From assembly GCA_942492915.1 (NCBI GenBank), contig OW818662.1, positions 186,001-250,000 on the forward strand: a stretch of DNA of 64,000 nucleotides. Direction: 5' to 3'. Below are positions 45,310-53,201 of this stretch, in pieces; position 1 is the first letter of the stretch, and each line of letters starts with the position of its first letter. This DNA is from Turneriella sp942492915 (GTDB lineage: Bacteria > Spirochaetota > Leptospiria > Turneriellales > Turneriellaceae). The notes below the pieces were generated by a model. That model did not search any database, had not been told where the DNA came from, and saw only the letters and a program-made list of their open reading frames with translations. The translations under genes and the position numbers were made by a program.

Positions 45310-45945
45310 CTATTGCAGTTTGAAATCCGCAATCGCTTCTTTAACACCGCGCGCAAGGTCGTCTAGCTTCAAGAGTTGCTCTTTCTTCTCAGGCGCCGCT
45401 TCGAGCAGCATCGATTCGAGCGTGTCGTGCATGAAGCGCGCCATCTGGTCGATGCGGCGAATGCGAGCCTGCAGGCTGTCGAGAAGGTGGTTCAGCTGGT
45501 CGGCAGTTTCTTTCAGTTCGTCACTCTCGCGCAAGCGAATGCGCTGCGTTAGATCGCCGTGTAGGGCGTCTTCAAAAGTGCGTTGAATGCGCATTACCGG
45601 GCCGGCGATGCGGTGCGAAAAGAGTACGAACAGAATGCTGAGTGAAAGCGCCATAACAAGCGCGAGCGCGCAGAGCGCGAGAATACCGTAAAGTTTCACT
45701 TTCTGAAACACAAGCCCAGAAGTCGCATCGTTGCCGAGGGTGGTTGAAAGTTTCTGAATCAGTTCGGCCGTATTCTCAAACTGGTATTCGCGCGCTATAC
45801 TGTTGACTGCATACATAAAGCCAAATGCCAGCACGAGCACAAAGATCATCAGCGGCACGACTGCGGTCACAATAAACTTGCCCTGGAACTTCAGGTCGAT
45901 GACATATTTGCGTTTGAGGGGCGAGGGACGCTTGGCTTCGGTCAT
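45310..45945 (-). CDS. HAMP-domain membrane protein without an output domain
   Basis: 211 residues. Two membrane helices (~22-48 and ~85-115) enclose a short periplasmic loop. A HAMP domain follows (HRIAGPVMRIQRTFEDALHGDLTQRIRLRESDEL), then a coiled coil to the end. No kinase, cyclase or methyl-accepting domain is present. Leptospira-group genomes carry similar short HAMP proteins of unknown role. It may relay a signal by binding a partner. It stands alone, with a minus-strand terminator upstream. Confidence 0.8.
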   Translation of the reverse strand: MTEAKRPSPLKRKYVIDLKFQGKFIVTAVVPLMIFVLVLAFGFMYAVNSIAREYQFENTAELIQKLSTTLGNDATSGLVFQKVKLYGILALCALALVMALSLSILFVLFSHRIAGPVMRIQRTFEDALHGDLTQRIRLRESDELKETADQLNHLLDSLQARIRRIDQMARFMHDTLESMLLEAAPEKKEQLLKLDDLARGVKEAIADFKLQ

Positions 45946-45995
45946 ATTGCGGGTTTTCAGGCTCAGTCACTGCCGTCAACCCTTGCCAGAAAATG

Positions 45996-46017
45996 AAAAA
46001 GGCCACCGAAGGTGGCC
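45996..46017 (-). terminator. Rho-independent terminator for the tRNA-Gln transcript
   Basis: On the minus strand GGCCACC, TTC and GGTGGCC (46017-46001) are followed by TTTTT. It ends transcription coming from tRNA-Gln and the structured segment at 46030-46145. Confidence 0.8.
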
Positions 46018-46029
46018 CACAGCTCTAAT

Positions 46030-46145
46030 GGTTTGCCCCGTCGCATGCCGTGCGCCGCAGGCCTCGGCGTTTGGCAATACCAAACGCCTGCTAAAGCGCT
46101 TCGCTGCCTGCGTCGCACCCGGAAGGCATGCTTTGGGGGCAAACC
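46030..46145 (-). ncRNA. 116-nt nested inverted repeat, possible structured RNA downstream of tRNA-Gln
   Basis: Four arm pairs nest symmetrically: 46030-46039 with 46136-46145 (10 bp), 46043-46049 with 46125-46131 (7 bp), 46052-46062 with 46106-46116 (11 bp, one mismatch) and 46066-46074 with 46080-46088 (9 bp, CAATA loop). It lies 5 bases after the tRNA-Gln 3' end and 12 bases before a terminator, so it is probably transcribed with the tRNA. It lacks the SRP RNA tip motif and the long shape of 6S RNA. It could be a small RNA or a MITE/REPIN-like element. Confidence 0.5.
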
Positions 46146-46150
46146 TATTG

Positions 46151-46222
46151 CTGGGCCGGAAGGGGTCGAACCTTCGCATGGCGGAATCAAAATCCGCTGC
46201 CTTACCACTTGGCTACGGCCCA
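46151..46222 (-). tRNA. tRNA-Gln (anticodon UUG)
   Basis: On the minus strand the acceptor arms TGGGCCG and CGGCCCA enclose a D-arm, an anticodon stem GCGGA/TCCGC with loop TTTTGAT (anticodon TTG), and a T-arm with GGTTCGAACCC. The 3' CCA is not encoded. It is the only tRNA I see in the window. Its co-transcribed 3' neighbour is the nested inverted repeat. Confidence 0.95.
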
Positions 46223-46290
46223 ATTTGTTTTAGCGAGCCGACCGCATGTCGCTCGCGCGAATTGCGGCTTCTCGCCGAGAGGTTGTTCTT

Positions 46291-46333
46291 TTAAGGGGAA
46301 GCAGCATTTCTGCGAAATGCCGCATCCCCTTAA
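46291..46333. repeat. 20-bp near-perfect inverted repeat with TGC loop over the ispE stop codon
   Basis: Arms 46291-46310 and 46314-46333 differ at only two positions and close a three-base loop. The TAA stop of ispE (46332-46330) lies inside the arm. It sits between ispE and tRNA-Gln. No proper U tract follows in the minus direction. Confidence 0.75.
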
Positions 46334-47358
46334 CAACCCCTGAAAGCATATACGCGCCAGTTTCGACCGAGACGTGCGCGAAGCACTCCCGAATACGCTG
46401 ACAGCGCCTGCTGTGAAACCGGTGTTTCTGTGGCGGCAAATAATGCTGCCCCTGACCCTGACATTCCGACAACAAAACCCAAACCCAGAAACTGGTTCAC
46501 CGTTCGGGCAATCGTCGCCTTGGCTTCCGCAAGCAGCGCGCTCTCTTTCGGGAAAACCGCCGCCGCCACCTGGTCAAAATCGTTCTGCACGATTTTCACA
46601 CCAAAGACGACCTCGTCCGAATAGGGAATTTCGCTGAGGCGTAAAGCCAATTTAGAAGCGGCAGATTCGCCGCCGGTCGCCTCAGCGACGGGCAATGGCA
46701 GGCTTCGCACGTGCGCGAACATGCGTTCTGTCGAAAAGCCGAATGGCGGTACCAGGATGAATCCTGCCACGCTATGTAAATCCACAGCTGCTAGCTCGTG
46801 GCCGATACCCGTAAGCAGGGCTGCCTTGCCGATAAGACCATAGCGCCAAAAAAATGGTACATCGGCGCCGAGCCGGGTCGTTTTCGCGAGAAATTCGCCG
46901 GATTGCAGAGTGTCATGAATTTGTGCCGCCCTGTTTGGCTGGGCCGCAGCCGCAAGCGAGGCCAGCGCCGATATCAAGGCTGCCGCATCTGACGAAGCAC
47001 CGCCGAGCCCTGAGGGCGAGGGAATGCGCTTTTGCACGGTGACCCCAACGCATGGCAATTCGACATCCGCCTTGCCGCGCAGCGTGTCTCGCACGAGGGC
47101 TATGGTTTTCCATAGCAGGGGGTTCTTGACCGCCCCTAAAGACAACTGCCGTCGATTTGCCGTAGGCTCATCGGTGGGCCAGAGATGACGAACGTTGTCG
47201 GCGGCTGACTGTGAAACGTGAATACGGTCGAAGAGTGAGACGGGTACAAACGCCGATTCGAGCCGGTGGTAACCATTGGGGAACCTACCCGTAATGCGAA
47301 GACCGAGGTTGATCTTCGCCGGTGCGAAGACCGTGAAATTCGACCGCCAGCGAGCCAT
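46330..47358 (-). CDS. ispE: 4-diphosphocytidyl-2-C-methyl-D-erythritol kinase
   Basis: 342 residues from the ATG at 47358, which overlaps the atpZ-like stop (TGATG). Longer open frame upstream (to 47502) is a shadow of that gene. It phosphorylates CDP-methylerythritol in the MEP isoprenoid pathway. GHMP-kinase motifs are seen: FAPAKINLGLRI at the N-terminus, PSPSGLGGASSDAAAL for ATP and VGMSGSGAALFA near the C-terminus. The length exceeds the usual ~290, with an insertion around residues 45-80. The stop lies in an inverted repeat. Confidence 0.92.
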   Translation of the reverse strand: MARWRSNFTVFAPAKINLGLRITGRFPNGYHRLESAFVPVSLFDRIHVSQSAADNVRHLWPTDEPTANRRQLSLGAVKNPLLWKTIALVRDTLRGKADVELPCVGVTVQKRIPSPSGLGGASSDAAALISALASLAAAAQPNRAAQIHDTLQSGEFLAKTTRLGADVPFFWRYGLIGKAALLTGIGHELAAVDLHSVAGFILVPPFGFSTERMFAHVRSLPLPVAEATGGESAASKLALRLSEIPYSDEVVFGVKIVQNDFDQVAAAVFPKESALLAEAKATIARTVNQFLGLGFVVGMSGSGAALFAATETPVSQQALSAYSGVLRARLGRNWRVYAFRGC

Positions 47359-47675
47359 CACTTGGGTGCGTCGTCTTCTGCGCCGAGTTTTTTTGCGACG
47401 AAGATGAGCCGGTAAAGTGCGATTCCAAACCCGGTACAGATGCCCGTGAGCACAAGCCAGGGTTTGGTGCCGAGCCTTGCGTCGAGCCATTGCCCGCCCC
47501 AAACGAAGCCGAAAAATATCGCTGCGAATTCAGCGCCGAGCCAGGTGTAGCGCATCGCGTTCGAGCGCGTCTGAGACTCGTCGGTCGATTCGACCTGCTT
47601 CTTGTTTGAAGAGCGCAGCTCATTCTCGCGCTTCTTCAGCTCGGCAATTTCACGGCGAAAACGTTCTTCGTCCAT
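47358..47675 (-). CDS. AtpZ/AtpI-like small membrane protein
   Basis: 105 residues. A charged N-terminal coiled-coil-like segment (~1-40) precedes two membrane helices (~45-65 and 72-92) with the GxxxGxxxD pattern FVWGGQWLDARLGTKPW and TGICTGFGIALY. This matches the AtpZ/AtpI family, usually encoded beside F-ATPase genes. No ATPase genes are in this window. The stop overlaps the ispE start. Confidence 0.75.
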   Translation of the reverse strand: MDEERFRREIAELKKRENELRSSNKKQVESTDESQTRSNAMRYTWLGAEFAAIFFGFVWGGQWLDARLGTKPWLVLTGICTGFGIALYRLIFVAKKLGAEDDAPK

Positions 47676-47708
47676 TAATGAAGTCTATCGGGTGTTAGAC
47701 CGGTACGC

Positions 47709-48800
47709 TCAAACGCTCGTGAGAACTTCCTCAACGATCGTGTCCTGATCTTTCTCGCTCAAATACGGGTGCATCGGCAGGCTGATCACCTGCTCGGCGA
47801 TGCGCTCGGCAATCGGAAAGCTGCCCTTCGGCTTACCTAGATGCGCGAACACCGGCTGCAGGTTGAGCGGTATCGGGTAGTGCACCGCGGTCGGTATTCC
47901 CTTGTCTTGCAGTTTCTTTTGTACTGCGTCGCGGTCATTCACCAGAATGGTGTACTGAGCGTAGACACTCAGATTGTGCTCTTCAACAAACGGCGTCTTG
48001 ATTCCCTTTGCTGATAGCAGAGTCGAATAGCGTTTGCCGATCTTCTCGCGCAGCTGAACCTCTTCGGCAAAGATCGCGAGCTTAGGTAAGAGGATTGCCG
48101 CCTGTAAAGTGTCCATGCGGCCGTTGATGCCGACGATCGGGTGGTGGTAACGGCGGTCTTGCCCGTGCAGCCGCACATAACCCATAATCTTCGCGAGTTC
48201 GTCATCGTTGGTGAAAACCGCGCCGCCGTCGCCATAACAGCCGAGCGGCTTTGACGGAAAAAAACTCGTGCAGCCAATGAGGCTCAGGTTGCAAGACTTC
48301 TTGCCTTTATACCCGCCGCCAAAACTCTGCGCGCCGTCTTCGATAACGGGAATGCCGTGCTTAGCCGCGATCGCATTAATTCGATCGAAATCCGCACACT
48401 GGCCATAGAGACTCACCGGCATGATCGCCTTGGTTTTAGGGGTGATCGCCGCCTCAATCTTTGCCGGGTCGATGTTGTACGTGCGCTCGTCGATATCGAC
48501 AAAAACCGGCGTCGCGCCAATCAGAGCAATCATCTCGCCCGTCGCAATAAAAGTAAAGGGGGATGTAATCACCTCATCGCCGGCTTTCACACCCAGCGCC
48601 ATCAGCGCCACGAGCAGCGCATCGGTGCCGTTCGCAACCGTCAGGCAGTGTTTCGAACCCGTATACGCCGCGAGCTGCTTTTCGAGCTCTGCAATTTCGG
48701 GACCCATGATGTACTGCCCGTGCGCGAGCACTTTCGCGATGTTGGCATCGAGCTGCGGTTTGATGCGAGCTTGTTGTGTTTTGAGGTCGATGAAGTCCAT
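47709..48800 (-). CDS. DegT/DnrJ/EryC1 family sugar aminotransferase
   Basis: 363 residues, typical for the family. The N-terminus MDFIDLKTQQ, the GANGTDALLVAL-type cofactor region (VANGTDALLVALMAL), EDGAQSFGG and the PLP lysine in SFFPSKPLGCYGDGG (~K185) are all present. These enzymes aminate a keto group on a nucleotide sugar for polysaccharide or antibiotic synthesis. It borders the glycan cluster to its right, so a role in surface glycan is likely. Codon and base composition match the core genome better than the glycan genes do. Confidence 0.9.
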   Translation of the reverse strand: MDFIDLKTQQARIKPQLDANIAKVLAHGQYIMGPEIAELEKQLAAYTGSKHCLTVANGTDALLVALMALGVKAGDEVITSPFTFIATGEMIALIGATPVFVDIDERTYNIDPAKIEAAITPKTKAIMPVSLYGQCADFDRINAIAAKHGIPVIEDGAQSFGGGYKGKKSCNLSLIGCTSFFPSKPLGCYGDGGAVFTNDDELAKIMGYVRLHGQDRRYHHPIVGINGRMDTLQAAILLPKLAIFAEEVQLREKIGKRYSTLLSAKGIKTPFVEEHNLSVYAQYTILVNDRDAVQKKLQDKGIPTAVHYPIPLNLQPVFAHLGKPKGSFPIAERIAEQVISLPMHPYLSEKDQDTIVEEVLTSV

Positions 48801-48878
48801 ATAAGTGTCTCGTTTTTCCTACGCGGCAGGCCGTATAGCCATATGGGCGGCAGGCTGGATGTAATGCCAGTATTCGGA

Positions 48879-49697
48879 TTATCGAAGCGAATCTTTGAGT
48901 TTGCGAAAGCGCAAAACCATCGCTCTGATGTGCCGCCCTGGCCAAGATCTACGGATTTTAAGATTGCTCAACAGTTTATAACAAAGCCGTTCGGGCCAGG
49001 AATATCGATTTTTGAGGTCTTCTGCGTCATATTGGTAAGCGGCAAATTTGATTTCGGGATGGACGACTAATAGTGTAGTGAAAAGCCGTTCGATCACAAA
49101 CGGTATGTGTGAACAATTACTGACCTTGTCGGCCAGCGAGTACAGGTATTCGCTCTCAGAAGGAGTCAAGTTCGTCCGCATATAACGCACTGCAGGCTGC
49201 GTAAAGCTCATGTACGCCTTCCAAAACTTGCTATTGCCGACCCAGTAATTCGAATAGGCGGTCTGATCAGGTGTATTAATGAGGTTGCGAATATCAACTT
49301 CGTAACGGGCGTTTTTCAAGAGTTCAGCAGAAAATTCTTTTAGTCTCGGGTGGTAATGCCCTCCATGGTCCCATACATTATCAAACAAGAGGCTATCCAA
49401 GGGAAAAGGATTAATGAAGTAGACATCGAACCCCGGGTTGTCTGCAATAAATCGTAAGAATTTTTTTGCCGCGACGCCCGATTTTTTCTCGAATTTCCAC
49501 GAGAGATATCCGGTCAGCCCATTAGAGGCAATTGCAGTTTTTTGGTTTTTTGCAAACGTCCAATATTCACGCCATTCGATTTCTTCGTTCTCGGCTTTAA
49601 AGTACGGAATAAATTCCGGGGTAAGGCCTGCTTTTTGTTCTGGCCGGAAGTATATTTGGAAGATATTGTTTTTTTGATTGCGTTGCATGCCTTTCAT
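48879..49697 (-). CDS. Uncharacterised glycan-cluster protein
   Basis: 272 residues from the ATG at 49697, which overlaps the previous stop (ATGA). Soluble, aromatic and charged. Motifs such as IYFRPEQKAGL, YVWGNSKFWKAYM-like (YWVGNSKFW) and a C-terminal basic region recall proteins encoded near RgpF-like genes in O-antigen clusters. A glycosyltransferase-like role is possible; no catalytic motif can be named. It is transcribed with the RgpF-like gene. Confidence 0.6.
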   Translation of the reverse strand: MKGMQRNQKNNIFQIYFRPEQKAGLTPEFIPYFKAENEEIEWREYWTFAKNQKTAIASNGLTGYLSWKFEKKSGVAAKKFLRFIADNPGFDVYFINPFPLDSLLFDNVWDHGGHYHPRLKEFSAELLKNARYEVDIRNLINTPDQTAYSNYWVGNSKFWKAYMSFTQPAVRYMRTNLTPSESEYLYSLADKVSNCSHIPFVIERLFTTLLVVHPEIKFAAYQYDAEDLKNRYSWPERLCYKLLSNLKIRRSWPGRHIRAMVLRFRKLKDSLR

Positions 49698-50602
49698 GGT
49701 ATGTTCTGATGTTGCGTGATTAGTTCGATAGGATAATCCGTTAATTGCACGTGTCTTCGCCAATCACTAAATTGTCCCTGCTTGATAAATCTGGGAAACA
49801 AATCTACTTTCATAATCGGACACCGCTCGTTTGTAATGAGCTGCGGCCATAGCATATGAACTGAGTTAATACTTTCCAGTTGCTTAGAGGGTACGTATTT
49901 TTCCGCGAGTTTTTTAACTGGTAGATATGCATGCAGCGAGTAACCATCATTAAGGAAAAATTGGCTTATTCCAATTTCATAAAGTTCTATGATCAAGCCT
50001 TTCAGTATGTTTGGCAGCATGCGGACCGTTCGCCATTTTCGGAGAAAATTATCAGTGTGGAATATACTCTTATTGTATAAAATGAAATAGCTCATGAGGT
50101 GATATTTGATTTCGTACGAATCAGTAATGCCGTTCATATCCGCATTCATTGTTGTCAATGCTTCTTTCAATGGATATAGCGGAGCATATACACTGTCGTT
50201 AGTCAGCAGAAGTCTATTGTATCTCTTGAGATCAAGATCAGAATGCAGAAGTCCGCATTTCCATGATCCGAAATCATACCCGATATTTTTTCGAATAACG
50301 ACCTTCATGCATATTTGGCGCAGCTTCGCTAAGCTTTCTTCGCTCAGGTGGTCTGCGGTTGAAACAAAAACTATCGAAAAGTTTGATTCGTAAATAGCTT
50401 GGAGGTAGTGGAATACGTGCGGACTGACATGATTTGTTCGTGAATAATGCGCAAAAATACAAAGATCGCCCCCTGTATTGTTGGCGGTAGCTCCTGGGAA
50501 AGTTTGCCGCGCTTGCGGGTTCTCAGGCATAAACCATGCTAGACGGAATAATTTGGCGATGCGCAGCACTAAAATGTAGATAATTCGTCTAATAGTGGTC
50601 AA
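49694..50602 (-). CDS. RgpF-like rhamnan synthesis family glycosyltransferase
   Basis: 302 residues. The order LCIFAHYS..., FVSTADHLS, RKNIGYDFGSWKCGL, LLTNDSVYAPLYPL and ITDSYEIKYHLMSYFILYNK follows the rhamnan synthesis protein F family (PF05045). Members act in polymerising rhamnose-containing glycans. The bases are AT-richer than in the core genes. It starts ~180 bases from the divergent rfbF gene. Confidence 0.8.
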   Translation of the reverse strand: MTTIRRIIYILVLRIAKLFRLAWFMPENPQARQTFPGATANNTGGDLCIFAHYSRTNHVSPHVFHYLQAIYESNFSIVFVSTADHLSEESLAKLRQICMKVVIRKNIGYDFGSWKCGLLHSDLDLKRYNRLLLTNDSVYAPLYPLKEALTTMNADMNGITDSYEIKYHLMSYFILYNKSIFHTDNFLRKWRTVRMLPNILKGLIIELYEIGISQFFLNDGYSLHAYLPVKKLAEKYVPSKQLESINSVHMLWPQLITNERCPIMKVDLFPRFIKQGQFSDWRRHVQLTDYPIELITQHQNIP

Positions 50603-50788
50603 GGACCAAATTTATTACGCCGGGAAAAGAATTTGTTTGGGATACGGGTTTTGGAGAATTAGCCGCGCGTTTTTCGAGGTCTGGCGACCTTTCTGCGACG
50701 CATTCGACCGCATTCTTGGTTCATCCAAGGCAATTGACGGGCTGTCGTGCTGGCAGGTTAGGCTTCTAGCAGTTTAATAAGGAACTTG

Positions 50789-51556
50789 ATGAAAGCAGTT
50801 ATTTTAGCAGGCGGTTTGGGCACCCGAATCAGCGAAGAATCGGAACTAAGGCCTAAGCCCATGATAGATATTGGTGGCAAGCCGATTCTGTGGCACATCT
50901 TAAAAATTTACTCGAGCCATGGCATAAACGATTTTATTATTTGTTGCGGCTACAAAGGTTATGTGATCAAAGAATTCTTCGCTAATTATTTCCTGCACAC
51001 TTCTGACGTCACGATCGACCTGCAAAAAAACAGCCTTGACGTGCACCGCGCCCACGGTGAACCTTGGCGTATCACTCTTATCGATACGGGAGAAAACACA
51101 ATGACCGGGGGTCGAATCCGCAGAGTGCGCGATTACATAGACGGTGATTTTTGTCTGACATATGGCGATGGAGTCAGCAATGTTGATATTACGGCGCTGA
51201 TAAAATTTCACCAAGAATCAGGATTACATGCGACTGTAACAGCCGTGAAGCCACCCGGTCGCTTTGGCATATTGAATTGCGAAGGAAATAAAGTGAAAGA
51301 CTTTGTTGAAAAGCCTGTGGGTGACGGAGGGTTTATTAACGGCGGGTTCTTCGTCGTCAAGCCTAAGGTAATTGATCGCATTTCAGGTGATGCTACCGTA
51401 TGGGAGCGCGAGCCCTTGGAGGGTTTGGCGCGAGATGGTCAATTGGGGGCTTTTTTCCACCATGGATTCTGGCAACCCATGGACACGCTGCGTGACAAGC
51501 GCCAGCTTGAAGATTTGTGGGCGCATAATCAAGCACCTTGGAAAACATGGAGCTGA
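50789..51556 (+). CDS. rfbF: Glucose-1-phosphate cytidylyltransferase
   Basis: 255 residues from the ATG at 50789; an in-frame TTG lies one codon upstream. A good AAGGA site lies just before. It makes CDP-glucose from CTP and glucose 1-phosphate. Seen: the nucleotidyltransferase signature GGLGTRISEESELRPKPM, then IGGKPILWHILKIYSSHG and FCLTYGDGVSNVD. It starts the plus-strand deoxysugar cassette, and its stop overlaps the rfbG start by 10 bases. The gap 50603-50788 shows no clear promoter. Confidence 0.95.
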   Translation: MKAVILAGGLGTRISEESELRPKPMIDIGGKPILWHILKIYSSHGINDFIICCGYKGYVIKEFFANYFLHTSDVTIDLQKNSLDVHRAHGEPWRITLIDTGENTMTGGRIRRVRDYIDGDFCLTYGDGVSNVDITALIKFHQESGLHATVTAVKPPGRFGILNCEGNKVKDFVEKPVGDGGFINGGFFVVKPKVIDRISGDATVWEREPLEGLARDGQLGAFFHHGFWQPMDTLRDKRQLEDLWAHNQAPWKTWS

Positions 51557-52638
51557 ATTCTTTTTCCGGAGTGTACCGGGGCAAGCGGGTACTGATTACC
51601 GGGCATTCAGGTTTTAAGGGCAGCTGGTTGACCCTATGGCTCCACCGATTAGGGGCTGAAATCTCAGGTATTTCTCTACCGAACGAGGCCAACTCGGCGC
51701 ATTGGCAAAGTTTGCAGCTTAAAATTGAAGAGCATCTGGCTGACATTCGCGATTATAGCGCAATTGAATCATTTATTGCGCAAGCGAATCCCGAAATCAT
51801 CTTTCACCTCGCGGCGCAACCGCTCGTGCGAGCATCGTACGCCACACCGCTAGCAACCTGGAGCACGAATGTCTTAGGTACAGCCAATGTACTCGAGGCT
51901 GCGCGTCACTGCAAAGCATTGCGAGCAGTCGTTGTTATTACCACCGATAAGTGTTATCGCAATAATGAATGGCCTTGGGGCTACCGGGAAACGGACCACT
52001 TGGGTGGCCATGATCCCTATAGCGCTTCAAAAGGCGCGGCAGAACTCGTCTGCAGCTCATACCGCTCTTCTTTTTTTCAAGAAAAAGGCGTGTTGCTGGC
52101 TACGGCACGGGCAGGAAACGTGATTGGTGGTGGCGACTGGTCCATTGATCGGTTGATACCTGATCTCGTGCGTGCAGTTGCCGCTACGAAAGATCTTGAA
52201 ATTCGGTCGCCTAGTTCAACTCGTCCATGGCAGCACGTTCTCGAATGTCTTAGTGGATACCTGCTGCTCGGACAGAAGCTCTTGAATGGCGAGAAAGATT
52301 TCGCAGAAGCGTGGAACTTTGGCCCAAACGAAGCCGGCAATTTGGAAGTCGTGAAACTACTTGAAATACTCAAGAAACACTGGCCTAAAATCTCCTGGAA
52401 GGTCAGGGAAGACTCAGCGCTGCATGAGGCAAAACTATTGATGCTCGATAGCGCGAAAGCACGAGCCTACTTAGGCTGGCATCCGGTCTGGGCAGTCTCT
52501 GAGGTAGCGGAAAAAACAGCCAGCTGGTACAAGAGTTATCATGACGAAAAAATAGTGAGTTCAAATGGGCAGCTCGATGCCTATTTGAAGGCCGCGGCAA
52601 ATTTACAGCTGGCTTGGGCAGTGCATGCGCCGAGCTAG
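51547..52638 (+). CDS. rfbG: CDP-glucose 4,6-dehydratase
   Basis: 363 residues from the ATG at 51547. An extended SDR that turns CDP-glucose into CDP-4-keto-6-deoxyglucose. Seen: the Rossmann motif GHSGFKGSW (replacing GxxGxxG, as usual in RfbG), the LAAQPLVRASY motif, VITTDKCYRN and the catalytic YSASK. It follows rfbF with a 10-base overlap. There is no rfbH (3-dehydrase) after it, so the pathway does not go on to an abequose-type sugar here. Confidence 0.95.
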   Translation: MELNSFSGVYRGKRVLITGHSGFKGSWLTLWLHRLGAEISGISLPNEANSAHWQSLQLKIEEHLADIRDYSAIESFIAQANPEIIFHLAAQPLVRASYATPLATWSTNVLGTANVLEAARHCKALRAVVVITTDKCYRNNEWPWGYRETDHLGGHDPYSASKGAAELVCSSYRSSFFQEKGVLLATARAGNVIGGGDWSIDRLIPDLVRAVAATKDLEIRSPSSTRPWQHVLECLSGYLLLGQKLLNGEKDFAEAWNFGPNEAGNLEVVKLLEILKKHWPKISWKVREDSALHEAKLLMLDSAKARAYLGWHPVWAVSEVAEKTASWYKSYHDEKIVSSNGQLDAYLKAAANLQLAWAVHAPS

Positions 52639-52649
52639 GTGAGAGAGTT

Positions 52650-53201
52650 ATGAAATTCGTGCCAACCACGATTGACGGCTGTTTCGAAATTGAACTCAGA
52701 GTTTTCGAAGACGATCGGGGCGAATTTTTCCGCCAATTTTGCAAAAAGGAAATGGCAGAGCAGGAAATTATTTTTTCGGTCGCGCAATCCAATTATTCAA
52801 AAACCCGCGCACGCGGAACAATACGAGGCTTGCACTACCAATTGCCGCCTATGGCAGAAGCCAAATTATTACGCGTGACGCGCGGAAAAATTTTTGATGT
52901 TTGTGTGGATTTGCGGTTCGGTTCAGAAACATTTGGCCGTTGGCATGCGGTAGAGCTTGATGCCGAAAGTCATGCCATGTTTCTTTTACCAAAAGGGTGC
53001 GCACATGGTTTTCAGACGTTAACCGACAACGTTGAAATGTTGTATTTTCACGATGAATTCTATTCGAGCGATCTTGATCGCACCGTGCATTATGCAGACA
53101 AATCCTTGGGAATTGTTTGGCCTTTACCTGTTACGGCAATATCTGAAAAGGATAATAACGCAGCATCGTTGCCTGAAGATTTCGGAGGACTGAAGTTATG
53201 A
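52650..53201 (+). CDS. dTDP-4-dehydrorhamnose 3,5-epimerase-like protein
   Basis: 183 residues from the ATG at 52650. The cupin fold of RmlC is visible with FEDDRGEFFR, QSNYSKTRARGTIRGLHYQ, KLLRVTRGKIFDVCVDLR and LLPKGCAHGFQTL, including the catalytic His of GLHYQ. In this cassette the substrate is probably CDP-4-keto-6-deoxyglucose rather than the dTDP sugar, because rfbF/rfbG precede it. Its stop overlaps the next ATG (ATGA). Confidence 0.85.
   Translation: MKFVPTTIDGCFEIELRVFEDDRGEFFRQFCKKEMAEQEIIFSVAQSNYSKTRARGTIRGLHYQLPPMAEAKLLRVTRGKIFDVCVDLRFGSETFGRWHAVELDAESHAMFLLPKGCAHGFQTLTDNVEMLYFHDEFYSSDLDRTVHYADKSLGIVWPLPVTAISEKDNNAASLPEDFGGLKL

Noticed and set aside
46030..46145. SRP RNA or 6S RNA as identity of the structured element
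   Set aside because: The conserved GGAAGCAGCC-type SRP tip is absent, and the element is too short, and lacks the large central bubble, for 6S RNA.
50595..50777. 60-codon frame between the divergent RgpF-like and rfbF genes
   Set aside because: No recognisable domain, no ribosome-binding site, and it occupies the only promoter space for rfbF.
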